A stretch of 64,000 nt of DNA from Roseovarius sp. MMSF_3359 (GCF_030733385.1 NZ_JASHJC010000003.1:310001-374000); one strand, 5' to 3'; counted from the first letter of the stretch, positions 25,345-34,603 are shown. The notes: generated from the letters alone by a model not told the origin. Numbers and translations: made by a program.

Positions 25345-26043
25345 TCAGTCGTCTTGCGTGATTTTCTGGCGTGCAAATCGGGTGATAGCGGTCGTGAGGC
25401 AATCAAGGCTGTCATGCCAGGCAGCCCCCCTTGGAAGATGATCCGTGAGCAGGGACAATTCCGTGCAGGCGATCAGAAGATGTTCCGCGCCTGCGTCCAG
25501 TAGGCTCTGCGCCTGAAGTCTCAGCTCTTCGCCGGTCTCTTCCGGACCCCTGCCAGCCTTGACGCGCTGGATCAGGGCGAGCATTGCCGGTTCATCCGAT
25601 GTCCAGACCGGTGTCAGATTGTGCGCGGCAAAACTTGCGTCAAACACCGACGCCATCCGCGTGGCCGGGGAGGCAAGCATGCCAATACGGCGGGCGCCGG
25701 AGGCCGCCAGAGCCTCTGCGGTCAGGTCGATCATGTTCAGGAAGGGCAGATCAGTCGCGCCTTGGACCGCGGGGGCATAGTGATGCGCGGTATTGCAGGG
25801 CATCGCCAGCGCCGCCGCACCCGCCTCCCGAAGGTCTTGTGCCATGCCCGCCAGCGTCGGCCCAGGATCCTCTCCATGACCTTCGATCAGGGCGGCGATG
25901 CGCGATGGCACCTGCGGATTTTGATGCACGATCAGCGGGACATGATCGGCATCATCCGCCGCAGGTATCGCCGCGAGAACCTTTTGCATCAGCAGGATGG
26001 TGGCCTCGGGCCCCATCCCGCCAAGAATGCCGACTGGCCTCAT
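25345..26043 (-). CDS. Aspartate/glutamate racemase family protein
   Basis: 232 residues from ATG 26043, whose ATGA overlaps the stop of the upstream PLP enzyme, so the pair is translationally coupled. The racemase family motifs are [19 protein letters not shown], the first catalytic Cys in [11 protein letters not shown], and the second in [12 protein letters not shown]. These cofactor-independent enzymes interconvert L and D amino acids such as aspartate or glutamate through the two cysteines. Coupling to a D-cysteine desulfhydrase-type enzyme suggests it supplies or removes the D-isomer used by that enzyme. Confidence 0.88.
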   Translation of the reverse strand: MRPVGILGGMGPEATILLMQKVLAAIPAADDADHVPLIVHQNPQVPSRIAALIEGHGEDPGPTLAGMAQDLREAGAAALAMPCNTAHHYAPAVQGATDLPFLNMIDLTAEALAASGARRIGMLASPATRMASVFDASFAAHNLTPVWTSDEPAMLALIQRVKAGRGPEETGEELRLQAQSLLDAGAEHLLIACTELSLLTDHLPRGAAWHDSLDCLTTAITRFARQKITQDD

Positions 26044-27044
26044 TTCGGAACGTCGAAGCAATGCGTGTAACCGGTCAGGCCGATGGCGCCGCCGGTATGC
26101 AGGAAAACCACACGCTCTCCTTTCTTGAAATGGCCTTTGCGGATCAGGTCAATCAAACCGGCACCGCCCTTGGCAGAATAGACCGGATCAAGCAGGATCG
26201 CCTCGGTCTTGGCAAAGATATCAATCGCTTCAAGCGTGTCGTCGCCGGGCATGCCGTAACCGGGGCCGACGTAATCGGTGTTGGCCACGACATCCTCGCG
26301 CGCCACCACACCGGGGCAGCCGAGCTTTTCAGCGGTTTTGACGGCGAGGTTGTAGACATTCTCTTCCTGCTTTGGCTTGGGCGCACGAACACCGATGCCC
26401 AGAAGCGGGATGTTGGCGTTCATCGCCTTGAGGCCGGTGATAAGGCCCGCCTGCGTCCCGGCAGAGCCGGTCGCGTGCACGATATGGTCAACATCAAGGC
26501 CCATCGTCACGAACTGGTGCAGCATCTCGAAGGCGCAGTTCACATAGCCCAAAGCGCCGGTCGCGTTGGAGCCGCCACCAGGGATCGTGTAGACCTTCTT
26601 GCCCTCCGCGCGAAACTTGTCGGCAACAGCCTCCATTTCGGCATTCATGTCGAGGTCGGGACCGCGATGTTCCATCGTTGCGCCATGCAGATGGTCGAGC
26701 AACACGTTGCCGTTATACTTGTAGTTCTCATGGTTATAGCCGGTGCGATCTTCGAGCAGGATATGGCAGGCCATGCCCAATTTCGCCGCCGCCGCCGCGG
26801 TCTGGCGGGCGTGGTTCGATTGGGTGGCGCCCTGGGTCATTACCATCTCGGCACCTTCAGCCTGCGCCTCGGCCATCAGGAACTCCAGTTTGCGGGTCTT
26901 GTTGCCGCCGGTCGATAGCCCGGTGCAATCGTCGCGCTTGATCCAGATCTCCGGCCCGCCGAGATGTTCGCTCAGGCGCGGCATATGTTCGAGTGGCGTG
27001 GCGAGATGGGCAAGGCGGACGCGGGGGAATTTGGCGAGATTCAT
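26040..27044 (-). CDS. D-cysteine desulfhydrase / L-cysteate sulfo-lyase family PLP enzyme
   Basis: 334-residue fold-type II PLP enzyme of the ACC deaminase/D-cysteine desulfhydrase family. The Schiff-base lysine lies in [18 protein letters not shown], followed by [36 protein letters not shown], and [18 protein letters not shown]. Members release pyruvate and ammonia together with sulfide (from D-cysteine) or sulfite (from cysteate, as in CuyA of marine roseobacters). Which reaction is used here cannot be decided. It is divergent from a LysR gene and coupled to the downstream racemase. Confidence 0.85.
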   Translation of the reverse strand: MNLAKFPRVRLAHLATPLEHMPRLSEHLGGPEIWIKRDDCTGLSTGGNKTRKLEFLMAEAQAEGAEMVMTQGATQSNHARQTAAAAAKLGMACHILLEDRTGYNHENYKYNGNVLLDHLHGATMEHRGPDLDMNAEMEAVADKFRAEGKKVYTIPGGGSNATGALGYVNCAFEMLHQFVTMGLDVDHIVHATGSAGTQAGLITGLKAMNANIPLLGIGVRAPKPKQEENVYNLAVKTAEKLGCPGVVAREDVVANTDYVGPGYGMPGDDTLEAIDIFAKTEAILLDPVYSAKGGAGLIDLIRKGHFKKGERVVFLHTGGAIGLTGYTHCFDVPK

Positions 27045-27151
27045 GGCAGGACTCCTTATATGACGTTAATCGACATTAATCACACCGCAAGCCAACGCTC
27101 AAATTCGAAATCCCGACTTCTTTTTGCAAATCATGCAAGTTAGAGTGTGGC

Positions 27152-28090
27152 ATGCGACTTGAATGGATTGACGACATACTGGCGGTTCTCGACACCGGAT
27201 CGTTCAGCGCGGCCGCCGAACGACGGTTCCTCACGCCCTCCGCATTTACCCGGCGTATCCGGGGGATCGAGGCGGCACTTGGCTGCGATTTGTTCGACAG
27301 GGATCGAAAACCCGTGACGCTCTTGCCGCATGTGCGGGCGATGGAGGCAGAGATGCGCGCCGCGGCGCGACAGTTTCGAGACTTGCAAGCAGGCTTGTCG
27401 GATATTGACGGCCGCAATCGCAATCGCCTGTCCCTTGGGTGTCAACACGCGCTGACGACCATGGTATCGCCCCTGTTGGCGCGGAGCCTGACGCAGGATC
27501 GCGATGTGGAGCTGCGCATCCGGTCAGGGACGCGGAGCGAATGCCAGTTGATGCTGCTCAGACACGAGATTGATTTTGCGCTGGTGTATCAGACCGCGGG
27601 CGAAGCATCGGCCGCGGACAGCGCGCTTTTCGACAATGTGCCGATGGGGGCGGACCGGTTGCTGCCGGTGGCGAATCTTCGCGATCATCCGACTCTCCGC
27701 GCGGCGCTCGAAAAAATGCAGCTGCCGCTCATCACCTATCCGGCGGATATCTACCTGGGCGAAATCCTGCAACTCCACCTCCTGCCCGCTCTGCCGCGCG
27801 ATGCGGTCACACACAGCGTGGCGGAAACCGGCCTCACCCCGGCGATCTTGCAATTTGTCCGCCAAGGCCTCGGCATCGGCTGGTTGCCGCGATCCGTCGC
27901 GCATGAATCGCTGGCCCGCGGAGAGGTGACCGACCTGTCGGACCGCCTGCCCAGCACCCGCCTCGATATCCGCCTGTTGCGGATGCGGTCCGGGGCCACG
28001 GCGTTGGCGGCGGCGGCATGGGACCGGCTAAGCACCCAGGCCCGGACGCTTGAGGTGGACGGGATCGACCGGCAGGCCGCCGATCAATAA
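27152..28090 (+). CDS. LysR-family transcriptional regulator
   Basis: 312-residue LysR regulator with an N-terminal helix-turn-helix (MRLEWIDDILAVLDTGSFSAAAERRFLTPSAFTRRIRGIE, then LFDRDRKPVTLLPHV) and an effector domain from about residue 90. The helix-turn-helix is slightly unusual, with TPSAFTRRI replacing the common TQPAVS core. It is divergent from the D-cysteine desulfhydrase-type gene across a 107-bp gap, the classic arrangement for a LysR activator of that two-gene operon. Its 3' end overlaps the convergent aldo/keto reductase by 7 bp. Confidence 0.88.
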   Translation: MRLEWIDDILAVLDTGSFSAAAERRFLTPSAFTRRIRGIEAALGCDLFDRDRKPVTLLPHVRAMEAEMRAAARQFRDLQAGLSDIDGRNRNRLSLGCQHALTTMVSPLLARSLTQDRDVELRIRSGTRSECQLMLLRHEIDFALVYQTAGEASAADSALFDNVPMGADRLLPVANLRDHPTLRAALEKMQLPLITYPADIYLGEILQLHLLPALPRDAVTHSVAETGLTPAILQFVRQGLGIGWLPRSVAHESLARGEVTDLSDRLPSTRLDIRLLRMRSGATALAAAAWDRLSTQARTLEVDGIDRQAADQ

Positions 28091-29127
28091 GGCATGGGGT
28101 GGGCGCGGTGGGCGGCATCAATATCGCGCAACACCTCGTCGGAAAGCGTGACATCCCCCGCGCCCAGCGCCCGTTCCAGTTGCGCCAGATCGGTCGCGCC
28201 GAAGATGGCCGAACACATGAATGGCCGCGTCAGGCACCAGGCAAGCGCGAGATGCACCGGGTCGAGTCCGTGTTTTTCGGCAACGCCCAGATAGGCATCG
28301 ACCGCGGCAAAGGCGCGGTCGGTCCGGCGTCCGCCCAGGTTTGACACAAGCGACATGCGCGATCCTTCGGGGACGGCACCGCCCTGGTATTTACCGGTCA
28401 GGAACCCCGCGGCGAGCGGCGAGAATGCCAGCAGGCCCACCTCTTCGTTGACGCTCAGCTCCGCCAGGTCCGTGTCATAGAGCCGGCACATCAGCGAATA
28501 TTCATTCTGGATCGAAGCCACACGCGGCAGGCCCTTGTCTTCGGACAGGCGCAACCATTGCGCCGTCCCCCAGGCGCTTTCGTTGGAGAGGCCAAAGGCG
28601 CGGATCGTGCCCCGCTCGACCTCGCGTTGCAGCGCACCAAGCGTGTCTTCCATATGCGCAAGGGTCTCGGCACGGTCCTGTTTCGACGGGTCATAACGCC
28701 AGTTCTGCCGGAACATGTAGCTGCCGCGGTTGGGCCAGTGGAACTGGTAGAGGTCGATATAATCGGTCTGCAGCCGCTTTAACGATCCCTCGACCGCTTC
28801 GGGCACAGAGGCGGATGAAATTGCGGCACCGTCGCGCACATGGTTCATCCCCGCGCCGGAATGTTTCGTCGCCAGGATCACCTCCGCCCGGCGACCCGAC
28901 CTGGCGTTCCACTCTCCGATGATCTCTTCGGTCCGCCCGACCGTTTCGGCACTGATCGGGTTGACGGGGTACATCTCGGCGGTGTCGACGAAGTTGATCC
29001 CGTGGTCGAGCGCCATGTCGATCTGGGCGTGGCCCTCGTCAGAGGTGTTCTGTGTCCCCCAGGTCATCGACCCCAGGCAGAGCTCACTCACCATCATCCC
29101 GGTCCGTCCGAGCGGTCTTGTCTTCAT
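28084..29127 (-). CDS. Aldo/keto reductase (Tas-like)
   Basis: 347-residue NADPH-dependent aldo/keto reductase. The N-terminal MKTRPLGRTGMMVSELCLGSMTWGTQ and the catalytic tetrad are visible: Asp and Tyr in NFVDTAEMYP, Lys in VILATKHSG and His in LYQFHWPN. It has the extra NPISAETVGRTEEIIGEW segment of the Tas group. The nicotinamide-binding C-terminal region (GATDLAQLERAL) is intact. Family members reduce aldehydes, ketones and sugars, and the physiological substrate is unknown. It appears to be a single-gene unit. Confidence 0.92.
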   Translation of the reverse strand: MKTRPLGRTGMMVSELCLGSMTWGTQNTSDEGHAQIDMALDHGINFVDTAEMYPVNPISAETVGRTEEIIGEWNARSGRRAEVILATKHSGAGMNHVRDGAAISSASVPEAVEGSLKRLQTDYIDLYQFHWPNRGSYMFRQNWRYDPSKQDRAETLAHMEDTLGALQREVERGTIRAFGLSNESAWGTAQWLRLSEDKGLPRVASIQNEYSLMCRLYDTDLAELSVNEEVGLLAFSPLAAGFLTGKYQGGAVPEGSRMSLVSNLGGRRTDRAFAAVDAYLGVAEKHGLDPVHLALAWCLTRPFMCSAIFGATDLAQLERALGAGDVTLSDEVLRDIDAAHRAHPMPY

Positions 29128-29308
29128 CGCGCGTTTCTCCCCACTTCTGTTGCGCGCACCCTAACGCCCGCGCGGCCAATCGCAATGCCCTCTGGGGTGG
29201 TTAGCCCTCGAAGCGACACGGCCAGCAGGGGTCACATCGCGCGCCCCTGACGCAAACGTGATGGCGCGTTCTGCGGCACACGCCAGAAACGCCCCTATCT
29301 GTCACCAG

Positions 29309-29866
29309 ATGTTACGTACCCTGCTCCTCCTCTTCGCGCTCACCCCCACGCTCGCCGCCGCCGGGCCAGAGAGCTATCGCCTTGACCCCGATCGCTCAAC
29401 CGTTGGCTTCAGCTATGATTTCGACGGCGCGCGCAAGTCCGGGCAGATGCCGGTATCGTCCGCCGATCTGCTGATTGACCTCGACAACCTGCCCGCCAGC
29501 CGCGTTCTGGTGACGCTGAACGCCGCGGGTGCGCGCGCCGGGTTCATTTTCGCAACCGAGGCGATGAAGAGCCGCAAGGTGCTCTATACCGCGCGTTTTC
29601 CGGAAATCCATTTTCGCTCCACCCGCATTGTCGGGGACCTGCGCGGCGCGAAGGTGACCGGTGACCTTACGGTGCGAGGCGTTACCCGCCAGGTCGTGCT
29701 TGATGCCCGCCTGTTTCGCCAACGCGGGACCGAACCGCAGGACCGCCGAAACCTGCTTGTCGAACTGACCGGCGCCATCCCCCGCTCGGCCTTCGGGGCC
29801 AACGGTTATCCCAATCTGGTCGGCGACGAGATCGGCCTTCGGATCATCGCCCGCATCACCAGATAG
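29309..29866 (+). CDS. YceI-family periplasmic protein
   Basis: 185 residues from ATG 29309, chosen because it begins the Sec signal MLRTLLLLFALTPTLAAA; upstream in-frame sequence back to 29258 is not signal-like. The YceI lipocalin-like barrel is recognisable from SYRLDPDRSTVGFSYDF, the FRSTRIVGDLRGAKVTGDLTVRGVTRQVVLDARL block and the C-terminal GLRIIARITR. YceI proteins bind polyprenyl or other long hydrophobic molecules in the periplasm. No partner cytochrome b561 gene is adjacent. Confidence 0.88.
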   Translation: MLRTLLLLFALTPTLAAAGPESYRLDPDRSTVGFSYDFDGARKSGQMPVSSADLLIDLDNLPASRVLVTLNAAGARAGFIFATEAMKSRKVLYTARFPEIHFRSTRIVGDLRGAKVTGDLTVRGVTRQVVLDARLFRQRGTEPQDRRNLLVELTGAIPRSAFGANGYPNLVGDEIGLRIIARITR

Positions 29867-29937
29867 CGCCGAAAACGACACCCGAATGTCGAATAGGGCC
29901 GGGCACCGCGATCCGGCCATGACATGGTAGGCGCATT

Positions 29938-31161
29938 ATGCGCATGCTGATTTCCTTTGCCGCCCTGTTCCTCTCGGTCATCCTGTTGCAGCTTTCGACC
30001 GGCGGTGTCGGGCCACTTGACGCGATTTCCGGCCTTGCGCTCAGCTTCAGCACCGCCGAGATCGGCCTGCTTGGCTCGGCGCATTTCTTTGGCTTTTTCA
30101 TCGGCTGCTGGTGGGCGCCGCGCCTGATGGGCAGTGTCGGCCATTCCCGCGCCTTTGCCACGTTCACCTCAGCGGGTGCAATCGGCCTGCTGGCCCATAT
30201 GCTCTGGATCGACGCCTATGCCTGGGCGGTGATGCGGGTGGCATCGGGCCTTTGCGTAGCGGGGTGTTATACGGTGATTGAGGCCTGGTTGCACGCGAAG
30301 GTCACCAACAAGACCCGCGGTCGCGCCATGGGTGCCTACCGTGTCGCGGATATGGGCGCATCGCTTGCGGCGCAGCTGCTGATTTCGGTTCTGGAGCCGG
30401 CCTCTTACGTCTCCTACAATCTGCTGGCCATCGTCTGCTGCGCCTCGCTGCTGCCGCTGACCTTGACCAAGGCGTCCCAACCCGAAACACCGGCGGCCCC
30501 GCGCCTGCGCCCGATGCTCTTGATCGAGTGTTCGCCGCTGGCGGCAGCCGGGGTGCTGGTTGCGGCCTTGTCAAGCGCGTCGTTCCGCATGGTCGGGCCG
30601 GTCTATGGTCAGCAGGTGGGGCTCGAAGTCGAGCAGATCGCCTGGTTCCTAGCGGTCTTTGTGCTGGGCGGGGCATTGGCGCAATATCCCGTGGGCTGGT
30701 TGGCCGACCGGTTCAACCGGCGGCACGTGCTGATCGGGCTGTCTTTTGCCGCCGTGATCTCCTGCGTCTTCGGGGCCTACTCCAATTATCTGGGCCCCGC
30801 AGGGGTCATGGCGGCGGCCTTCCTCTTCGGCCTGACCAGCTTCCCGATCTTTTCGATATCCGCCGCCCATGCGAATGACTTCGCCGACAATTCGCAACGG
30901 GTCGAGCTTTCCGCCGCCTTGATGTTCTTCTACGCGCTCGGCGCAATCGCGGCACCGTTGCTGGCGTCGAAACTGATCGACAGTTTCGGGCCGTCAGCGA
31001 TGTTCGTGATGATCGCAGCGGGTCACCTGCTGTTGGTGTTCTTCAGTCTTGTGCGGATGAAGGCGCGCAAGACCCGCGATGAACGCACCCCCTATATCTG
31101 GAGCCCCCGCACCAGCTTTACCCTGGGCCGCCTGACAGAGCGGCTGCGCGACAAACGCTAG
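29938..31161 (+). CDS. MFS transporter (YcaD-like)
   Basis: 407-residue major facilitator transporter with about twelve membrane segments. The loop between helices 2 and 3 is WWAPRLMGSVGHSRAF, the central loop is short, and helix 8-9 shows GWLADRFNRRHVLIG. Its YcaD-type pattern includes GSAHFFGFFIGCWWAPR, VIEAWLHAKVTNKTRGRAMGAYRV and the C-terminal basic tail. Substrate is unknown. It ends in a 4-bp overlap with the convergent alpha/beta hydrolase gene. Confidence 0.9.
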   Translation: MRMLISFAALFLSVILLQLSTGGVGPLDAISGLALSFSTAEIGLLGSAHFFGFFIGCWWAPRLMGSVGHSRAFATFTSAGAIGLLAHMLWIDAYAWAVMRVASGLCVAGCYTVIEAWLHAKVTNKTRGRAMGAYRVADMGASLAAQLLISVLEPASYVSYNLLAIVCCASLLPLTLTKASQPETPAAPRLRPMLLIECSPLAAAGVLVAALSSASFRMVGPVYGQQVGLEVEQIAWFLAVFVLGGALAQYPVGWLADRFNRRHVLIGLSFAAVISCVFGAYSNYLGPAGVMAAAFLFGLTSFPIFSISAAHANDFADNSQRVELSAALMFFYALGAIAAPLLASKLIDSFGPSAMFVMIAAGHLLLVFFSLVRMKARKTRDERTPYIWSPRTSFTLGRLTERLRDKR

Positions 31162-31937
31162 GCGTCCAACCCCTCGATAAACCGGACAAGGTGACCGGCC
31201 ACGATATCCCCGGCCTCCAGCAGCAGCGAGTGTTTCAGGTCCGGCAGGATCACCAGTTCCGAATTGGGAAGCGCATCGTCGATCAACCGGTTGAGGCGCG
31301 GGTTGCATCCGCCATCATTTTCCCCGGTCAGGATCAGCGACGGCGCGGTCACCTCGTGCAGCCAGGGCGCCATTTCCGTCCCCGCATAGATGCGGAACAC
31401 GTTGAGGAATACGTCGGGATCGGTATCGACCACCTGTTTCAACCGGCGTTCGACCACATCGCCATGCGCGGCGATGAACCCATCGGTGAACCAACGGTCC
31501 GTCAGCGTGCCCAGCACCTGCGGGATGCCCTTTTCTTCCATCGCGCGGACAACGCCCCAGACCTTGGCGCTGTCGTCTTCGGTCCGAAACGCCGCCGTCG
31601 ACAGAAGGCCCAGCGATTGCACCCGGTCGGGATACCGCAACGCATAAGCCGGGCCGATCATGCCGCCCAGCGAATGCCCGGCGAAATGCGCGGTGTCAAA
31701 GCCGGAGCGTTCACGCACCCGCTCAAGATCGTTCACCAACGCGTCGAGACCAAATTCGCCCGTCGGCATCGGCGACGCACCATGACCGCGCAGATCATAG
31801 GTCACGACGGTGAAATGCGGCGTCAGAACCGGCAAGGCCTTGGCCCAGGTATTGCGCGCCGCGCCAATCCCGTGGATCAGGAAAAGCGGCGGGCCGTCCC
31901 CCTGCACCGTGAATTCGCAGTCGATCACATCACTCAT
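31158..31937 (-). CDS. Alpha/beta hydrolase (possible ring-opening or enol-lactone hydrolase)
   Basis: 259-residue alpha/beta hydrolase. The oxyanion-hole segment LFLIHGIGAARNTW, the nucleophile elbow GHSLGGMI, the acid in LILTGENDGGCNP and the histidine in PDLKHSLLLE make a complete triad. It is the last gene of a leftward operon with a tautomerase, a flavin reductase and a luciferase-like monooxygenase. That set resembles pathways in which a ring is oxidatively opened and the product tautomerised and hydrolysed, similar in logic to Rut pyrimidine degradation or meta-cleavage. The true substrate is unknown. Confidence 0.88.
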   Translation of the reverse strand: MSDVIDCEFTVQGDGPPLFLIHGIGAARNTWAKALPVLTPHFTVVTYDLRGHGASPMPTGEFGLDALVNDLERVRERSGFDTAHFAGHSLGGMIGPAYALRYPDRVQSLGLLSTAAFRTEDDSAKVWGVVRAMEEKGIPQVLGTLTDRWFTDGFIAAHGDVVERRLKQVVDTDPDVFLNVFRIYAGTEMAPWLHEVTAPSLILTGENDGGCNPRLNRLIDDALPNSELVILPDLKHSLLLEAGDIVAGHLVRFIEGLDA

Positions 31938-31946
31938 GACGCGGCC

Positions 31947-32141
31947 TCAGTCCGGGAACCTGTCGGAATTCAACTCTCCGCCAGTACCCCAATCGGATTT
32001 CTCGACATCGGTGATCACGACCTGCACGCTGTCGGGTGTCCCGCCCGCCGCGCCAACAAAGGCATCGGTCAGATCACGGACAAGCGCGCGTTTCTGCTCG
32101 ACACTACGGCCTTTGAACATCTCTACCCGAATGATCGGCAT
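31947..32141 (-). CDS. 4-oxalocrotonate tautomerase family protein
   Basis: 64-residue tautomerase subunit. Residue 2 is proline (MPIIRVEMFKG), which becomes the catalytic N-terminal Pro1 after Met removal, and Arg residues near positions 12 and 19 fit the family. Members tautomerise 2-hydroxymuconate-type enols to alpha,beta-unsaturated ketones and act as hexamers. It lies 9 bp after the flavin reductase gene and 9 bp before the hydrolase gene in the same direction, tying it to the oxygenase pathway. It is at the family's usual length. Confidence 0.88.
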   Translation of the reverse strand: MPIIRVEMFKGRSVEQKRALVRDLTDAFVGAAGGTPDSVQVVITDVEKSDWGTGGELNSDRFPD

Positions 32142-32150
32142 CTTACGCTC

Positions 32151-32639
32151 CTACTCCGATTTCGGGCGCACCACGTGGAACGCACCGCTCATATAGGTCA
32201 GGGGTTGCTCGCCCGCGTCCGAAATGCCGGTCACGTCGCCGATGCAGATCGCATGGCTGCCGTGGATCACCGTCCGGTTGAGCGAGCAGGTGAAAGCCGT
32301 GGCGCGGGGCAGGATCGGCCCCTCTTCGGTCATCGTGACCTCGATCCCGTCAAACCGGTTGGGGTTGGTGGCATCGAGCGCCCCGGCGAAACGGTGCGCG
32401 ACCTCTTCGGCATCTTCGCTCAGGATATTGACGCAAAAGACGCCGTTATCCTTGACCGCCATGGCAATCCGGCTGTCGGCCTTGAGGCACACGAGGACCG
32501 AGGGCGGATCGGCGCTCAGCGATGAAAAGGCGCTGACCGTGGCGCCGGACATGCCCGCGGGACCATCGGTCGTGACGACCGTGACGGTCGAGGCGACCTT
32601 GCGCATCGCGGTGATAAAGGCCTGACGCGCGGCGTTCAT
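32151..32639 (-). CDS. Flavin reductase family protein (FMN reductase component)
   Basis: 162 residues from ATG 32639, which overlaps the monooxygenase stop as ATGA. The split-barrel flavin reductase fold is recognisable from FITAMRKVASTVTVVTTDGPAGMSGATVSAFSSLSADPPSVLVCLK, then GVFCVNILSEDAEEVAHRFAG, and a C-terminal HAICIGDVTGI segment with the conserved His (HGSHAI). It likely supplies reduced FMN to the coupled luciferase-like monooxygenase, as RutF does for RutA and HpaC does for HpaB. Confidence 0.9.
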   Translation of the reverse strand: MNAARQAFITAMRKVASTVTVVTTDGPAGMSGATVSAFSSLSADPPSVLVCLKADSRIAMAVKDNGVFCVNILSEDAEEVAHRFAGALDATNPNRFDGIEVTMTEEGPILPRATAFTCSLNRTVIHGSHAICIGDVTGISDAGEQPLTYMSGAFHVVRPKSE

Positions 32640-33676
32640 TGCGCCGCCCCCTGCCATGCGGGGCGTCCGGTGAAATGGGGCATGACTTCTTCGGCAAAAC
32701 ACTGGATCGACTCGAGCGTTTCCTGCGCCTCAAGCCCGAAATTCTTGTTCAGGATCACACGGTCGACCCCCAGCTCGGCATAGGGGCCCAGCTTGTCGAT
32801 CATCTCCTGTGGGGTGCAAATCAAAAGGCTCTCTCCCAACTCTTCCACCGACTGATCGCGCGGCAGTTCCCGTACCATACCGTTATCCACGATGCCGGGG
32901 CCGGTAAAGACATTATCGAAACGGCTGTAGTACTTGTGGGCGGCCCCGATCTTGCGCTGCCGCTCTGTCGCGCCTGTGGCGATATGGGCGACACGGCTCA
33001 GCGTCAGGGTCAGGTGCGCGCCCGCCTTACCCATCTCATCCTTGGCACGGTTGAACCCGCCGACCTGATCGAGCAGCAGTTGATGATTGCCCGAAAGCGG
33101 TGTCGTCTGGATATGAAAGCCACGCTTGGTGCAGTGATAGATCCCCTCGGGGTTCATCACCGCCATCATCATCTGAATGGGCCGCACCGGACGCGGCATG
33201 ATGGTGAGTGGCTCGAAATTGTAATAGTCGCCTTGCCACGAGACCTCTTCGCGACTCAAAAGCGCCTGCAATACATCGAGTGCTTCGTTGAACCGCGCCT
33301 GCGTTTCGTCCATCGGCACCCCAAGCCGCTCCATCTCGTAGGCAAAGGCGCCCCGGCCCACGCCGAGCATCAGGCGCCCCTCGGTAAAGATATCCGCCAC
33401 CACGACCTCGCCCGCATAGGTCCGCATGTCATGCAGCGGCAGAACGACAATGGAGGTCATGATCTTGATGCGCTTCGTATGCGCCGCCAGCTTGACCGCG
33501 AATTGCAGCGGCGCGGGCATCATCAGGCAATTCATCAGGTGATGCTCGGTGATCGACACCGCATCAAAGCCGAGCCGATCCCCCAACATCGCCTGATCCA
33601 GCATGTCCGCATAAACCCGGTCCCCGCCATAGGATTTATCGGGGTAATCGGCCGAAAGCTGTAAGCTGAATTCCAT
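32636..33676 (-). CDS. Luciferase-like (LLM class) flavin-dependent monooxygenase
   Basis: 346 residues from ATG 33676, behind a strong AGGAGG site. It has the TIM-barrel luciferase-like fold: LGFDAVSITEHHLMNCLMMPAPL, IKIMTSIVVLPLHDMRTYAGEVVVADIFTEGRLMLGVGRGAFAYEM, and a C-terminal GVDRVILNKNFG. These enzymes use FMNH2 and O2 for Baeyer-Villiger, desulfonation or heterocycle N-C cleavage reactions. It heads the operon monooxygenase - flavin reductase - tautomerase - hydrolase and faces a LysR gene. Class is sure; substrate is not. Confidence 0.9.
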   Translation of the reverse strand: MEFSLQLSADYPDKSYGGDRVYADMLDQAMLGDRLGFDAVSITEHHLMNCLMMPAPLQFAVKLAAHTKRIKIMTSIVVLPLHDMRTYAGEVVVADIFTEGRLMLGVGRGAFAYEMERLGVPMDETQARFNEALDVLQALLSREEVSWQGDYYNFEPLTIMPRPVRPIQMMMAVMNPEGIYHCTKRGFHIQTTPLSGNHQLLLDQVGGFNRAKDEMGKAGAHLTLTLSRVAHIATGATERQRKIGAAHKYYSRFDNVFTGPGIVDNGMVRELPRDQSVEELGESLLICTPQEMIDKLGPYAELGVDRVILNKNFGLEAQETLESIQCFAEEVMPHFTGRPAWQGAAQ

Positions 33677-33775
33677 GTCGCGCCTCCTGTTCGGGCGGAT
33701 CATGGCAGAAAAATTTAATTCATAAAAACGGATTTAATTGAAGATATAGATAAAGAATTTTGTATTATCTGCCGC
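33677..33775. promoter_or_regulatory. Divergent promoter region of oxygenase operon and LysR gene
   Basis: This 99-bp gap is strongly A/T-rich against GC-rich surroundings. It holds a direct repeat ATTTAATT at 33713-33720 and 33732-33739, 19 bp apart, about 40-60 bp upstream of the oxygenase start. LysR sites often combine such A/T-rich half-sites near the divergent promoter. Exact -35/-10 boxes are not assigned. Confidence 0.4.
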
Positions 33776-34603
33776 ATGAACATTGCGGCCATAGAAACTT
33801 TCCTGACCGTTGTGCGGACCGGCAACCTCAACCGGGCGGCCGAGCAGCTCAATATCACGCAATCTGCGGTCACGGCGCGGCTGGACGTGCTGGAGCAGGC
33901 ACTGGGCGCGAAACTGCTGCTCAGGTCGCGCAAGGGTGCCAGCCTGACAAAACCCGGTTTCGCTTTTCTCGAACAGGCCGAGATGATCGTGCGCAGTTGG
34001 GAGAATGCGCGGGCGCGCACGAACCTGCCACGCGGTGTCACCCGGATTTTCAGCCTGGTTTGCCATCCGACCCTCTGGACCGGACTTGGCGCCACCTGGA
34101 TGGCAGATCTGCGCCAGGCCCACACGGAAACCGCGTTCGAGGTCTGGGCAGGACTACCGGGGGACGCGCGCAGGTGGCTGCAAAGCGGGATGAGCGATGC
34201 GGCACTCCTGCCCGAACCGCTGAGCGAGCCGGGGCTCGAGACCCGCGAGTTTTCTACCGACCGGATCGTGCAGGTGGCGACCCGGCCCCGGGAGGTGGTC
34301 GAGTGGGACCCGGACTATATCTACGTCGATTACGGGCCAGCCTTCCGGGTTCAGCATGCCGAGGTCTGGCCCGTCGAAGACACCGCCGGGTCGAGCTATT
34401 CCAACCCCGACTGGGCCTTGGCACACCTGCTGTCCGAGGGCGGATCGGCCTATCTTCCGGCCACGCAGGTCGCGGGCCTTGTGGCGGATGGCAAGCTCTT
34501 CCCGGTCACCGGCGCGCCGGAGTTCACCCGCCGGTCTTTCCTAAGCTGGCGCGAATTGTCCGAAGCCGCATTTCCCTGGCTGGCGGGGGAGGCGGTCGCC
34601 TGA
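33776..34603 (+). CDS. LysR-family transcriptional regulator
   Basis: 275-residue LysR regulator, somewhat short for the family. The helix-turn-helix is canonical (MNIAAIETFLTVVRTGNLNRAAEQLNITQSAVTARLDVLE, LLLRSRKGASLTKPG). The effector domain begins near residue 88 and is divergent, with acidic YIYVDYGPAF and no strong match to a known ligand group. It is divergent from the luciferase-like monooxygenase operon and is its likely activator; the inducer is probably the pathway substrate or an intermediate. Confidence 0.9.
   Translation: MNIAAIETFLTVVRTGNLNRAAEQLNITQSAVTARLDVLEQALGAKLLLRSRKGASLTKPGFAFLEQAEMIVRSWENARARTNLPRGVTRIFSLVCHPTLWTGLGATWMADLRQAHTETAFEVWAGLPGDARRWLQSGMSDAALLPEPLSEPGLETREFSTDRIVQVATRPREVVEWDPDYIYVDYGPAFRVQHAEVWPVEDTAGSSYSNPDWALAHLLSEGGSAYLPATQVAGLVADGKLFPVTGAPEFTRRSFLSWRELSEAAFPWLAGEAVA

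Noticed and set aside
28084..28090. Seven-base overlap between convergent LysR and aldo/keto reductase genes as a sign of a wrong frame
   Set aside because: Both proteins have complete family ends; short convergent overlaps are common in this dense genome.
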